A stretch of DNA of 64,000 nucleotides from Sphingobacterium thalpophilum (GCF_901482695.1 NZ_LR590484.1:62001-126000); one strand, 5' to 3'; counted from the first letter of the stretch, positions 28,299-37,774 are shown. Numbers and translations: made by a program. The notes: generated by a model not told the origin, from the letters alone.

Positions 28299-28439
28299 TT
28301 AGATCGTAAAGATCGGACATCTGTCACCGTTGGACACCTCTTCGGTCAAAAACGGCAACAGCTGTGCCCAGCACAATAGCTGAGTGCGGTCCAAAGCTAC
28401 TTCCATACCATTTAAAATCTGATCATTTGTTGATTCCAT
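28299..28439 (-). CDS. Small peptide gene (46 residues), possible modified-peptide precursor
   Basis: An open frame from ATG at 28439 to TAA gives a 46-residue peptide. It starts MESTNDQILNGMEVAL, has a central LLCWAQLLPFLTEE and ends NGDRCPIFTI, with two cysteines and one tryptophan. The acidic, helical N-terminal half and a short C-terminal tail after NGD resemble a leader/core layout. It is followed by a hairpin and the acyltransferase gene on the same strand. I recognise no family. It may be a precursor peptide or a small regulatory protein. Confidence 0.5.
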   Translation of the reverse strand: MESTNDQILNGMEVALDRTQLLCWAQLLPFLTEEVSNGDRCPIFTI

Positions 28440-28755
28440 TTCATAGTATCTTCAAGTTTTACCATATTCGGACCAAGGGCTGTACCTTCCCCTAGTCTGA
28501 ACTTTAATTACTCCATATCGGATCCAATGGCCGCAAATATGTCAGAGCACAGCAGCGATTTCAAAAAAAATTGTACATACGCGGGATTTTGACAGTTGGC
28601 GACCAGGTAGCGACACCATATGTCAGTTAGCGTACCAAAATGTCAATTGCCTTAGAATATTGGTCATTTACAGCCAAATAAATGTCATGTGCAGTTTTAT
28701 TTGCCGTCCACCTGACAATCTTCTAAAATCATCATTTAACTAATTATCAAACCAA
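28440..28755. other. Divergent promoter region
   Basis: About 315 bp between the small-peptide gene (minus) and the AraC-type gene (plus). It carries the spaced TGTCA-type boxes listed separately. The rest is AT-rich with no further gene. Confidence 0.6.
28590..28694. promoter_or_regulatory. Array of TGTCA/ACAGTT-type direct repeats, LytTR-box-like
   Basis: Sites begin at about 28591 (GACAGTTGGCG), 28622 (GTCAGTTAGCG), 28642 (GTCAATTGCC), 28663 (GTCATTTACA) and 28684 (GTCATGTGCA). The spacings are 31, 20, 21 and 21 bp, which are multiples of the helical turn. The first two fit the LytTR half-site pattern (xCAGTTxR), and a 21-bp period is typical of LytTR tandem sites. It lies between divergent genes, near the LytTR pair. 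Confidence 0.5.
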
Positions 28756-29748
28756 ATGGAGCGATCTTATCAATTCAGATTACCGGAGGATTTTAAAGGT
28801 ACAGACCGTCCTCAAATGGCATTCAGCTATCCGATCCGCCATGCGCAGCAATTACACTGGCAGTCGGGGCACAACCAGATCAGTGAACAAGTGTTTGACG
28901 GCCGTTACGTCTATCTGTATTACTACGAATACTGGATAGCCGAGGCTATGGATATCCCGATAGACATCACCATGCCTGATGTACATCTTATCTACCCATT
29001 ATTCACTGACGAAAAAATTTATGGTCAGCGCATAGGCCATGGCTTTACCTTTGAGCTATCATCGAGCAGAGGTGCTTTTTTCTATCTTTCTACGGGGTAT
29101 TATAAGCTGCAGCTCCCTCCCGGGCATCATATACTCGTCGGCTTCATTATGGATGGCGGTATGATCAGGCCACCCGTCATTCAGCAGTTCGGTTTTATCG
29201 AGCATCTTATACAAGCCAAAAAAAATCGACATTCATTGCCGCTCAAAAGTGTGGATTTTCGGGTCGGCCCCATTACACTAAAATACCTGCAGATTCTATT
29301 TGGCCGGATCAATCCGTATACGCTTAAAAACGAACAGATGCTGCTCAAGCATCTGATTTTTCTGATCGATCTGTCGCGTTTTAAGCTTCCCGATGCCCAG
29401 GACGTTTCCTTACCGTTGGCCGAACGTGCCCGGCAGCTACTCGAACATATGGTCTTTCAGCTTGGCGCCCGGGCGCAGATCAAAGAAGTCGCCCAGATCC
29501 TTGGCGTCACACCGGAGCAGCTGAGCCGAAGTTACCAGGCCCGGTTTGGCATCAGGCCCCTGGACCATCGCAACCAGCTGCTACTCATCCGGATTGAGCA
29601 GCTCATCGTCGAGGATGATAAGCTCGCGACCACGGCAGATGAAGCCGGATTCAGCGGTCCCAGTGAGATGAACCGCTTTATCCGTCACATGGCCAATATG
29701 ACAGCGAGCCAGTTTAAAATTGCCGTCGAGAAAAAACTCAATCTGTAA
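28756..29748 (+). CDS. AraC-family transcriptional regulator (soluble)
   Basis: A 330-residue protein. The first two thirds form an unassigned sensor-like region rich in aromatic residues. The C-terminal 100 residues are an AraC-type double helix-turn-helix: AQIKEVAQILGVTPEQLSRSYQARFGIRP, then ATTADEAGFSGPSEMNRFIRHMANMTASQF. The second HTH is somewhat divergent. The gene is divergent from the small-peptide/acyltransferase operon and may regulate it, or the unknown gene that follows 24 bp later. Confidence 0.78.
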   Translation: MERSYQFRLPEDFKGTDRPQMAFSYPIRHAQQLHWQSGHNQISEQVFDGRYVYLYYYEYWIAEAMDIPIDITMPDVHLIYPLFTDEKIYGQRIGHGFTFELSSSRGAFFYLSTGYYKLQLPPGHHILVGFIMDGGMIRPPVIQQFGFIEHLIQAKKNRHSLPLKSVDFRVGPITLKYLQILFGRINPYTLKNEQMLLKHLIFLIDLSRFKLPDAQDVSLPLAERARQLLEHMVFQLGARAQIKEVAQILGVTPEQLSRSYQARFGIRPLDHRNQLLLIRIEQLIVEDDKLATTADEAGFSGPSEMNRFIRHMANMTASQFKIAVEKKLNL

Positions 29749-29772
29749 ACTCAATAACCGATAAACTACAAC

Positions 29773-30648
29773 ATGAAATTTAACAGCAACAAAAAACTAG
29801 CTATCAATGTCACCCTATCCATTCTGCAGGATCTCTACGATGCTATCCCGCAGCTGATCAAACTGCTCACTCCATCAGGATGGAAAGATGGAAGGCTTCA
29901 TCAGGAGATGATGGCCCACCGCCAGATACAATACAACGAATTCATAAAGAATGAAGCAGCCCATTGGAAAAAAATGTCCAGTAGCCCATATCGGCCTGAC
30001 ACTAGCCATGCTGGATTTGAGGAAATCAGTTTTGATGAGTACTTTTACATTACTTTTCCACCCCTCTATAACGATAAACTCGAGCTGTTCTATATCTTAG
30101 GTTTCCTGCTGCTTGATATCACCTATGTTTCTACTCTTTACTATCCCAGTGATCCTCACGAATATTACTACTTCGAGGGACTGGATATAGAGCAGCTGAT
30201 CTTACAGATAGCTTACCGGGACAAGCAGATCCCAGCAGAAAATGCCAAAGTCATGATAGCGGTCTTTCCGCCCCCCTATCTGGATGACATGGATCTCCAT
30301 CATTGTCTGGAGACCGTATTCGCTATCTTCATGAAGCACGGGCTACGTCTCGACTATTGGGACGATGATCTGCTGCAGATCATGAGACTTCAGGAGCGAT
30401 ATGAAGAACTCTTTTATAGCAATCTTAGGCATGAGGAGAAACAAATGCGAGTTGAGAAAGTCCGGACAGAGATCTGCAGCATCATTGCAGATATTGCAAA
30501 AGATGCTGTAGACCCGCTTGATTTGCCTGCAATTATTGATCTTTTCAATCGCCGCAAGATATGCCCCATCGTCCTTGCTTACCTGCACATCTACGAAGAG
30601 TTTCCGAGGGGCTACCCCTATCTGCTGGATGACTATGAAGAGGAATGA
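29773..30648 (+). CDS. Hypothetical protein, likely co-transcribed with AraC gene
   Basis: A 291-residue acidic, helical, soluble-looking protein rich in tyrosine and leucine. I recognise no family. Visible points are a hydrophobic stretch near 105-125 (LELFYILGFLLLDITYVSTLYY), clustered acidic residues (YWDDDLL, LLDDYEEE at the C-terminus) and two or three proline-aromatic turns (FPPPYLDDMD). It starts 24 bp after the AraC gene on the same strand, so the two probably form an operon. No catalytic signature is seen. Confidence 0.6.
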   Translation: MKFNSNKKLAINVTLSILQDLYDAIPQLIKLLTPSGWKDGRLHQEMMAHRQIQYNEFIKNEAAHWKKMSSSPYRPDTSHAGFEEISFDEYFYITFPPLYNDKLELFYILGFLLLDITYVSTLYYPSDPHEYYYFEGLDIEQLILQIAYRDKQIPAENAKVMIAVFPPPYLDDMDLHHCLETVFAIFMKHGLRLDYWDDDLLQIMRLQERYEELFYSNLRHEEKQMRVEKVRTEICSIIADIAKDAVDPLDLPAIIDLFNRRKICPIVLAYLHIYEEFPRGYPYLLDDYEEE

Positions 30649-30820
30649 GCTGATCATAAGATCAAGTTCGGCCTATCGAAAGTCAAGTCTGGCCTAACAC
30701 TAGGACGGTATAAGAAGGTAATTTAGTGTTGTAAAGTTTTTCGAGCAAAAAAAACCATTACTGCTACCGATGCGAAGAATTGGGAGCAAATATTTACAAA
30801 CCAAATTAAACATACGATGT

Positions 30821-31156
30821 ATGAAAAAAATTAAAAAAATGGTATTGTCTCTTCTGGGAGGAGGCGCTACCGCAGGAGCGATTGCTTTAGTATTAATGTC
30901 TGCAGGTTTAAAAAAGGAAGAAACCAACAAAGTTGCTGACCTTCATTGGTTCGAGGTGACTCCATCCGGAAACTTTGGTTCTGCCATTCCTACTGGTGAA
31001 GATGGATTACCACAGCTTCAATGTACAAGCACAATTCCTACGACACTTTGTGCTGTTGGGCTTACGGACGAACAAGTAGATGGCATGGGCAATCCGGACA
31101 TTTCATCCCCAAATGATGCAGATAATAGTAACAAACGTTATAAAGATGAACAATAA
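30821..31156 (+). CDS. DUF6520 family small secreted protein
   Basis: A 111-residue protein starting MKKIKKMVLSLLGGGATAGAIALVLMSAG, an export signal. A short mature part has a tryptophan (LHWFEVTPSG) and two cysteines in QCTSTIPTTLCAVGL, the DUF6520 pattern. The tail is polar. Function is unknown. Family members often lie next to TonB-dependent receptor genes in Bacteroidota, as here, where a RagAB-like pair is convergent. The open frame could start at 30770, but the signal peptide favours the ATG at 30821. Confidence 0.72.
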   Translation: MKKIKKMVLSLLGGGATAGAIALVLMSAGLKKEETNKVADLHWFEVTPSGNFGSAIPTGEDGLPQLQCTSTIPTTLCAVGLTDEQVDGMGNPDISSPNDADNSNKRYKDEQ

Positions 31157-31180
31157 GATTTTATAACGAGTATCTGCAAT

Positions 31181-31213
31181 TCAGCCTAGTAGGATTTACT
31201 AGGCTGATTTTTT
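31181..31213 (+). terminator. Rho-independent terminator between convergent genes
   Basis: Arms TCAGCCTAGTA (31181-31191) and TACTAGGCTGA (31197-31207) pair perfectly around a 5-nt loop and are followed by six T on the plus strand. It ends the DUF6520 transcript and may also serve the RagB-like gene from the other side. Confidence 0.9.
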
Positions 31214-31216
31214 AGT

Positions 31217-32587
31217 TCAGTTATTTTCATATCCACCAAAATCAATTGCTGCTTTCGGAAATGGAAAAACAAAACGTTTATCCATAGGCTTCAATTCAAA
31301 CACTTGTGCATCCAAATTACGAACGATTTTGATATTATCTTTATCGAGGACGTTATACCTTCTGATGTCACTCCATCGGATTCCTCTGAACAATAATTCC
31401 TTCCTTCGTTCCTCTTTAATCTTCGCCAATAACTGCTGTTGATCATCTGAACCGAGTTCAATATTATTATTTCGATACCGATTCGTTAATAGATTAAGCA
31501 GATCCGTTTTTCCCGCAGCAATATTTTTAAGCCTCACATTAGATTCGGCACGGATTAAAAATAGCTCAGCAGTAGTGATACCTCCAAAAAGTATGGCACT
31601 TCCAGCAAATGACCCTTTAAAAGTATATCTATCGCCAGAAATCTTAAAATAAGCAATCTTCCTCAAGTCATTAATTTCGTACTGTTGATATAATTCCTCC
31701 GAGACGAGCGCATTATTTTGCGTCATCCCAGCGGAAGAATATAGTGTAGCGTGAAAAATCACTTCCTTGTTAAACATGGCAAATGGAAAACTTGCTGTTA
31801 AGTTTAATTCATTTAAATCCTGTAGTTCATGCTGTAGTATTAGGCAGGAGTCCGCGTATTTCAGACTATTATCGTAATCTCCCATCTGTAGATAAACTTT
31901 GGCAAGCATACCATAAGCTGCGGCTTTAGATGGCCGGGTTTTTACAGAAACAGTAGCCGGTAACAATACAGCTGCTGCATGCAGATCGTCAAGCATCTGC
32001 TTGTAAGTGGCCGACAATATACTTCGATCCACATGGATATTCAGGTCCGAAGTCAATCTAATCGGCAGACCGAGATCGGCTTCACCCAATTGCGGATCGT
32101 ATTGCTTGCAAAACTCCTGGGCCAGCTGGTAGTAGCACGATCCTCGGTAGAATAAAGCTCCGCCTTTGGTATTATCAAATTCATTACGCTCAGCTATGTT
32201 TACCTTATTCTGATCCAAAGACGACAGGCCATCCAAGACCACATTGGCGATATATATCTTACGGAATCCCTCTGTCCAGTCTACAAATTCGTCATTTATG
32301 ACCTCCAATTCATCGGACCAAATATAGGTGTACTTATAGAGGTTTGTGAGATTCTGCCAACGTGAAAAAATTATTTCATAATCGTCACCTGCATATTCAC
32401 CCATAATCGGTTGCCCTGCATTTAATACCGATGTGTTATCCAATAGCGCCTGATAATCTTTCACAGTCGAGGGTACGTTTTTCCGTTTATCATACTTCGC
32501 ATTTAAAAAATCTTCCTTGCAGGATAGTAATGAAAAGAGACTGGCTATCACCAGAAAGCATATGGTTGTTAGAAATTTCATGTTCAT
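31217..32587 (-). CDS. RagB/SusD-family lipoprotein
   Basis: A 456-residue outer-membrane lipoprotein. The lipobox is SLLSCKE near residue 23. The SusD fold is supported by FYRGSCYYQLAQEFCKQYDP, the TPR-like AAAYGMLAKVYLQMGDYDNSLKYAD, and the C-terminal IKEERRKELLFRGIRWSDIRRYN signature. It is paired with the SusC-type gene 36 bp upstream on the same strand. The substrate is unknown; linkage to a TlpA-like gene and DUF6520 hints at a peptide rather than a glycan. Confidence 0.92.
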   Translation of the reverse strand: MNMKFLTTICFLVIASLFSLLSCKEDFLNAKYDKRKNVPSTVKDYQALLDNTSVLNAGQPIMGEYAGDDYEIIFSRWQNLTNLYKYTYIWSDELEVINDEFVDWTEGFRKIYIANVVLDGLSSLDQNKVNIAERNEFDNTKGGALFYRGSCYYQLAQEFCKQYDPQLGEADLGLPIRLTSDLNIHVDRSILSATYKQMLDDLHAAAVLLPATVSVKTRPSKAAAYGMLAKVYLQMGDYDNSLKYADSCLILQHELQDLNELNLTASFPFAMFNKEVIFHATLYSSAGMTQNNALVSEELYQQYEINDLRKIAYFKISGDRYTFKGSFAGSAILFGGITTAELFLIRAESNVRLKNIAAGKTDLLNLLTNRYRNNNIELGSDDQQQLLAKIKEERRKELLFRGIRWSDIRRYNVLDKDNIKIVRNLDAQVFELKPMDKRFVFPFPKAAIDFGGYENN

Positions 32588-32623
32588 CTGTTTATTTTAT
32601 TATAAAACATCTATTTCGGTTTA

Positions 32624-35600
32624 TTAAAAATTTGCCTGCAGTCCAAAAGAATAACTTGGCCGGGCAAGAATGACCGTGGTCGGATAATCTGGATCTAGGC
32701 CCTGTTTATTTTTACGCCATAAGATTCCCAAATTGGCGCAATACATATTTAAGCGCAATGACCGAATACCAATCCTATTTAAGTGTTCTCCGCTAAAATC
32801 ATAGCCCAATTGTATATCCTGCAAACGTATATGATCACCTTTTTCAACCAGTTCGGCCGAACGTTCAAAAATCAGTGCACGATTGATATCATTGAACTGC
32901 TTGGGAAAAGAGGGAATCTGGCTGGTTAGCTCATCACCAGGCTGCCGCCACCTTTTTTCATAATCCTGATGACCGGCCCCATTGTAAAAAAGGTTGTAAT
33001 AATTGATTGAATTCCTACGGAAGTAATAACCCAGCTTAAATGTCAGATTGAAACTAAGGGAAAATTGAGCATAAGAAAAACTATTTCTAAGACTTCCGAA
33101 TACCGGAGCGCTCTGTGGGCCATGGTAAATAAGATCATCCAAGCCTAACGAATTTATATAGGCTGTATATTCCTTACCAATCGTATTGTTATAGTTCACC
33201 AGCGGATCACCCGTACTCGGCTCCAATCCTTCCCATGCAAAACTATATAAACCATAGCGTGGCCTGCCCAAAATTGGTGGGCTATAGGTTGTGAAATAAG
33301 TAGCGAGATTAGTATTGGTTGTCTTAAAATCAGTGACTTTATCGCGCACAAAAGATAGGAGCAGTTCCGAATTCCATTTAACTCTACCTATTAGATTACG
33401 TGTATTCAACTTCATATCCGCCCCTTTTGTTTCCATTGCAGCATAGTTGGTTTTCATGGCCGGATTGCTGCCCATAAAATAGCCGAGAGTAGGATCGATC
33501 GCCACCTGCCCAATCAGATCGGAAGACTTCTTTTGATAGTAATCAACATTTAGACTGACCCTATTTTCAAGAAACGAGAGATCAAACCCTAAATTGGTCT
33601 GTTTCACCTTTTCCCAGCGCAGCGAAGGATTTGCTGGGCTTGATATCGTGCCTTGTAATAGTCCCGTAGTTGAATTATTGGCATAAGACACGGTCGTAAA
33701 GGTTGATACCGATTTATTGACATTGCCACTTTCACCATAAGATGCACGCAGGCGCAGTAAAGGCAACCAGGAAAGACGATAAAAATGCTCCTTATCGATC
33801 TCCCAGAGTCCACCCACCGACCACAGGGGAACTCCACGCTGATTGGTCGATACCCCAAACAAGTTTGACTCGTCTTTACGGATACTTGCATTGAGCGTGT
33901 AGCGATCAAGGTAAGAATAGGTCGCATTGGCGTAATAAGAGACAAAGCGGTCCAGATAATCCAACATTCCGGAGGGCGGTGCAGGCAGCTGGCTTGTTGT
34001 ACCCCGCGGGCGTGTAGGGTATCGGTTGACAAAATCCAGTCGCGTAACCGAACTGACCACATCCGGATCAAACCCATACAAGGTTGAAAAATTACGAGTC
34101 ATACGGGATTGCCTCACATCCAGACCCGTTATCGCTGACAGGGCATGATCATTCCACTTTTTATTATAATTAAGTTGCACACGGTAAGCATGGGAAACCG
34201 TGCGGTCATAAGTATCCCGAAGCTCATTTCCGTAGGGATAGATCCGGGTACCATCTGCTTGCGTATAGGTATTGACATAGTTACGGACATAATAGCTATC
34301 CTTGTCATAATCTATCCGCCCATTATCATCCAGCTTTTGGTACTGATAATTGAGATCGAGTGACAATGGCGCAAAGATTCGATACCGCAGCCCCGCATTC
34401 CATCTGATCGTATTATTTTCTTGTTGATTTTTCACCATATTTAATTCATCCAGTGGACGGTACGCCCAGTCCAGCAAGCCCTCCTTTAGCGCATTTTCGG
34501 TGACAAAGGGTCTATAGTTTTTGATGATCGGCAGGGCATTTCCTTCCTCATCCGCAAACTGCGCATAAGGATATAATTGTTTGCCCGTAACCTGCTGTAT
34601 TGTCCCATATTCCAGCCCATTGTTATCCGAGAGGCTCTTGATCAAATTTATTTCTGTAGAAAACTCCAAATCCTTGGTCAACTTGATATTATTCATTGCC
34701 CGCAGGGTAATCCGTTGATAGCCACTTCCACGGACATCAGCCAAGTTTTTATCAAAGCCACCGGATACCACATATTTAAATCTCTCCGTACCACCATTCA
34801 TCCCAAGGCTATACTGTTGATTGATCCGGTTACGATAGAAATATTTTTCATAATCATTGCGTACATCCAATTCAGCCCATTTATCCAATTGTGCAGCTAC
34901 TTCATTCGGATCTATGCCCTTGTCCTTTGCCTGTTGCAGATATTCAACCACAGGGCTTAGCGCATTGAGGTTGGACTGCGCCGTATTATAAAAACCCTGA
35001 TCAAATAGCAACCGCTCCACATCGATAAACGAGCGAGATGCTAAATAATTCTGATTTTTAAACAGGTCGGGCTTGGGGCTATAAGAGAGATTGGCCGAAA
35101 AGGAAACAGAATTCCCTTGATTATAACGTCCTTTTTTTGTTGTGATGACAATGACCCCATTTCCGGCTCTTGCACCCCAAATGGCCGATGCCGAAGCATC
35201 CTTCAACACCGTAATGCTCTCCACATCATTGGGATTGATACTGGCCAGGTCCCCTTCATAAGGAAAATTGTCGAGTACAATCAGCGGAGCCATATCCGAT
35301 TCAATTGTACTTAGTCCCCTCACATTGAGGTTTAGAGGTTTACCGTTCGCGACGAGTGATGTCGGCTGGGAGACAGGAATATTATCCATTCTTCGGTCAA
35401 ATAGAAGCCCTGATGTGACACCTTCTAGCCTTGCGATGACGTCGGTACCGATAGCTCGGTTCAGCAATGCACTATCGATAACCACAAAGGAACCCGGCAC
35501 CTTACTTTTTCGAAAAGACTGATACCCCGTATACACCGTTACCTCGTCGAGCATGGTATTATTTTCAGTTAATAGTATCGTAGTGGTTGCTGATGATAGC

Positions 35601-35845
35601 CACAGTGTTTTCGGCCTGAAACCCATTGAGCGGACAATAACATGCAAGGAATCTTTTAGTGTTAGCGTAATGACACCATTGTCATCGGCCTTTAAAGAAG
35701 TCTTAGCATTCAAAAGATCCATTGTGGCATGCGCAATTGGCCTATGATCAGTTTCAGAAAGTATCCGAATTTGATGATTTGACTGTGCATAGCTGCGACT
35801 AAAGATTATCAGCAGCATACACAGTATGTAAATTATAGTTTTCAT
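32624..35845 (-). CDS. SusC/RagA-family TonB-dependent transporter
   Basis: A 1073-residue outer-membrane receptor. It has a signal peptide (MKTIIYILCMLLIIFSRSYAQ) and a carboxypeptidase-regulatory domain (about 25-95). The plug includes VIARLEGVTSGLLF, LNVRGLSTIESDMAPLIVLDNFP and SITVLKDASASAIWGARAGNGVI, and a full barrel ends in GLQANF. It has the length and motifs of a complete transporter. Its SusD partner lies downstream. Upstream, 6 bp away, is the interrupted TlpA-DUF3738 gene, so the IS3 insertion may have polar effects on this pair. Confidence 0.93.
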   Translation of the reverse strand: MKTIIYILCMLLIIFSRSYAQSNHQIRILSETDHRPIAHATMDLLNAKTSLKADDNGVITLTLKDSLHVIVRSMGFRPKTLWLSSATTTILLTENNTMLDEVTVYTGYQSFRKSKVPGSFVVIDSALLNRAIGTDVIARLEGVTSGLLFDRRMDNIPVSQPTSLVANGKPLNLNVRGLSTIESDMAPLIVLDNFPYEGDLASINPNDVESITVLKDASASAIWGARAGNGVIVITTKKGRYNQGNSVSFSANLSYSPKPDLFKNQNYLASRSFIDVERLLFDQGFYNTAQSNLNALSPVVEYLQQAKDKGIDPNEVAAQLDKWAELDVRNDYEKYFYRNRINQQYSLGMNGGTERFKYVVSGGFDKNLADVRGSGYQRITLRAMNNIKLTKDLEFSTEINLIKSLSDNNGLEYGTIQQVTGKQLYPYAQFADEEGNALPIIKNYRPFVTENALKEGLLDWAYRPLDELNMVKNQQENNTIRWNAGLRYRIFAPLSLDLNYQYQKLDDNGRIDYDKDSYYVRNYVNTYTQADGTRIYPYGNELRDTYDRTVSHAYRVQLNYNKKWNDHALSAITGLDVRQSRMTRNFSTLYGFDPDVVSSVTRLDFVNRYPTRPRGTTSQLPAPPSGMLDYLDRFVSYYANATYSYLDRYTLNASIRKDESNLFGVSTNQRGVPLWSVGGLWEIDKEHFYRLSWLPLLRLRASYGESGNVNKSVSTFTTVSYANNSTTGLLQGTISSPANPSLRWEKVKQTNLGFDLSFLENRVSLNVDYYQKKSSDLIGQVAIDPTLGYFMGSNPAMKTNYAAMETKGADMKLNTRNLIGRVKWNSELLLSFVRDKVTDFKTTNTNLATYFTTYSPPILGRPRYGLYSFAWEGLEPSTGDPLVNYNNTIGKEYTAYINSLGLDDLIYHGPQSAPVFGSLRNSFSYAQFSLSFNLTFKLGYYFRRNSINYYNLFYNGAGHQDYEKRWRQPGDELTSQIPSFPKQFNDINRALIFERSAELVEKGDHIRLQDIQLGYDFSGEHLNRIGIRSLRLNMYCANLGILWRKNKQGLDPDYPTTVILARPSYSFGLQANF

Positions 35846-35851
35846 AAAATA

Positions 35852-36595
35852 CTATCTTTTTAAATTTTCAAATACAAGCATATTTAGGGTAGCCTGACTA
35901 CGCACGATTTTCAACCCATATCTGGCCAAATCTGAATTAAGCGCTTTCAGATTGCGTGCTAGATCCCGATCGACGGTCATCTGTATATCTATCGGGAAAT
36001 CTATTTGCGTGCCATCGACTATGGGTATACCCAGATCAGGATTGATGTAATTTAAATTGGATATCAGGTCAGCGATCTTTACATTTCTATAATATATAAG
36101 TCTATTATCATCCCATATTTTAGGTTTCTCATTACCTAGATATTTTAGTTTATCCACCTTGGCAATCCTTTTCAGCGCCCATACAGGTACTTTTGTCCGC
36201 TTTACCATAGCTTTGACGTTCCATTTATCCATTAGAAACTGATTGATATCGTCAATCATCTGCCTTTTTATAGACTCCGTCCCCGTATTTGATCTCCTTT
36301 CTATGGCATAGCAATACCCATTTTCACGCAGCCAAACGGCACGTTCCATTTTATTTAAACTTTTAGCAGGCATCAGTATCCGATCTTTCACCGAGTCGGC
36401 GCAGTTAAATATCAGACGGCCTAAATGCCCTGACATGGGTATTTCACGTTGATTTGCCTGTACTAAAAGCGTAGCCAGGGACATATTCGTATAAAGGCGC
36501 GTACTATCCGTCTGTTGGACAAGATTGTCTGATAAACCTTGGATATATTCAGTCAGGATACTGCGTCGCAGGTATTTTTCAGTGGAAAACTTATA
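35852..36595 (-). pseudogene. TlpA-DUF3738 fusion gene, C-terminal half (split by IS3)
   Basis: The open part (ATG at 36484, 210 residues) has the DUF3738 pattern, with segments such as LGRLIFNCADSVKDRI and IQMTVDRDLARNLKALNSDLARYGLKIV. The same frame stays open upstream to the IS3 edge at about 36595 (YKFSTEKYLRRSILTEYIQG). The gene therefore once continued into the TlpA-like part at 37812. DUF3738 is often fused to a thioredoxin domain in Bacteroidota. Joining the two halves at the IS edges gives an in-frame E-L-Y-K junction. Confidence 0.8.
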
Positions 36596-36647
36596 GTACT
36601 CCCCAAAAACTGGACAACTGCGTAAATGTTTAAATTAGCAGTTGAAA

Positions 36648-36926
36648 ATGAAAAAGGAACGTAGAAAATTCAGTTCAGGCTTTAAGACGAAGGTAGCCAT
36701 AGAAGCCATTAAAGAGCAACAGAGCATCCAGGAACTGGCGGCGAAATATGAGTTACATCCCACGCAGATCAACAGCTGGAAACGTGAATTTCTGGCCAAT
36801 GCCGAACAGGTGTTCGCCAGTGAAAAGAGAGAAGAGAAAGATGATTCGAAAGAGAAAGAACTCTATTCCAAGATCGGTGAGTTACAGATCCAGGTGGATT
36901 TCTTAAAAAAAGTATTGGGGAAATGA
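36648..36926 (+). CDS. IS3 OrfA (transposase DNA-binding subunit)
   Basis: A 92-residue protein with the IS3 HTH_Tnp_1 domain (FSSGFKTKVAIEAIKEQQSIQELAAKYELHPTQINSWK) and a C-terminal leucine zipper (IGELQIQVDFLKKVLGK). Near its end an A7 run (36905-36911), read as A AAA AAA, is a typical -1 slippery heptamer. The -1 frame is open into OrfB, so an OrfAB fusion transposase can be made. A TTG six bases earlier is a possible start, but the ATG is preferred. Confidence 0.9.
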   Translation: MKKERRKFSSGFKTKVAIEAIKEQQSIQELAAKYELHPTQINSWKREFLANAEQVFASEKREEKDDSKEKELYSKIGELQIQVDFLKKVLGK

Positions 36927-37774
36927 GCATGGAAGCGAAACGCAAACTGGTTTCCCCGTCCGAAAAAAAGATCAGCGTTTCGGAGCAGTGCAAACTTATC
37001 GGCCTTCCGCGCAGTAATTATTACTACAGACCCAAAGGGGAATCGCTGTTCAACCAGAGAATAATGAGGCTGATAGATCGGAAATTCCTTGACTGTCCCT
37101 TCTATGGAGTGGAACGGATGACATCCTACCTGAAATATGACTTGGGTCATCCAGTGGGGGAAAAGCGGGTAAGACGTCTTTACCACATGATGAACCTGAG
37201 AGCTATCTGTCCGAAAAAGAACCTGAGCAAGGCAAATAAAGCGGATTACAAATATCCCTATCTGCTCAGGGGACTGAAAATCGAACGTGCAAATCAGGTA
37301 TGGCAGGCCGATATCACCTATATCCCCATGTTCCGTGGCTTTATGTACCTGTTTGCCATTATTGATGTGTACAGCAGGAAGATTGTTGGCTGGTCTGTGG
37401 GCAATACCATGAACGTGGAATGGTGCAGGGATGTGTTATTGGAAGCCATAGGGACTTATGGTGTGCCTGAAATATTCAATACCGATCAGGGCTCTCAATT
37501 CACTTCTCCCGTATTCACCAAAGCGCTAAAGGATCATCATATCGAGATCTCAATGGATGGTAAGGGCCGTGCACTGGATAACATATTTATTGAAAGGTTC
37601 TGGGGATCAATCAAAAGGGAGAAAATCTATATCAATCCCCCTAATGGAGGGGTTGATCTCTACCGACAGGTCAGAGATTATATCGCCTTTTATAATTCTG
37701 AGCGACGGCACAAATCTATCGGTAGGGTTACACCTGATGAAAAATATGCAGATAAAGTGAAAAATGTATCTTAA
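36923..37774 (+). CDS. IS3 OrfB transposase (DDE integrase domain)
   Basis: A 283-residue catalytic part. The DDE residues are seen in WQADITYIP, FNTDQGSQF and IFIERFWGSIKREK, and the HTH_21 region (YYYRPKG, FYGVERMTSYL) precedes. Its ATG overlaps the OrfA stop in ATGA, and it is also reachable by -1 frameshift. It is intact and of full length for the family. Confidence 0.93.
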   Translation: MSMEAKRKLVSPSEKKISVSEQCKLIGLPRSNYYYRPKGESLFNQRIMRLIDRKFLDCPFYGVERMTSYLKYDLGHPVGEKRVRRLYHMMNLRAICPKKNLSKANKADYKYPYLLRGLKIERANQVWQADITYIPMFRGFMYLFAIIDVYSRKIVGWSVGNTMNVEWCRDVLLEAIGTYGVPEIFNTDQGSQFTSPVFTKALKDHHIEISMDGKGRALDNIFIERFWGSIKREKIYINPPNGGVDLYRQVRDYIAFYNSERRHKSIGRVTPDEKYADKVKNVS

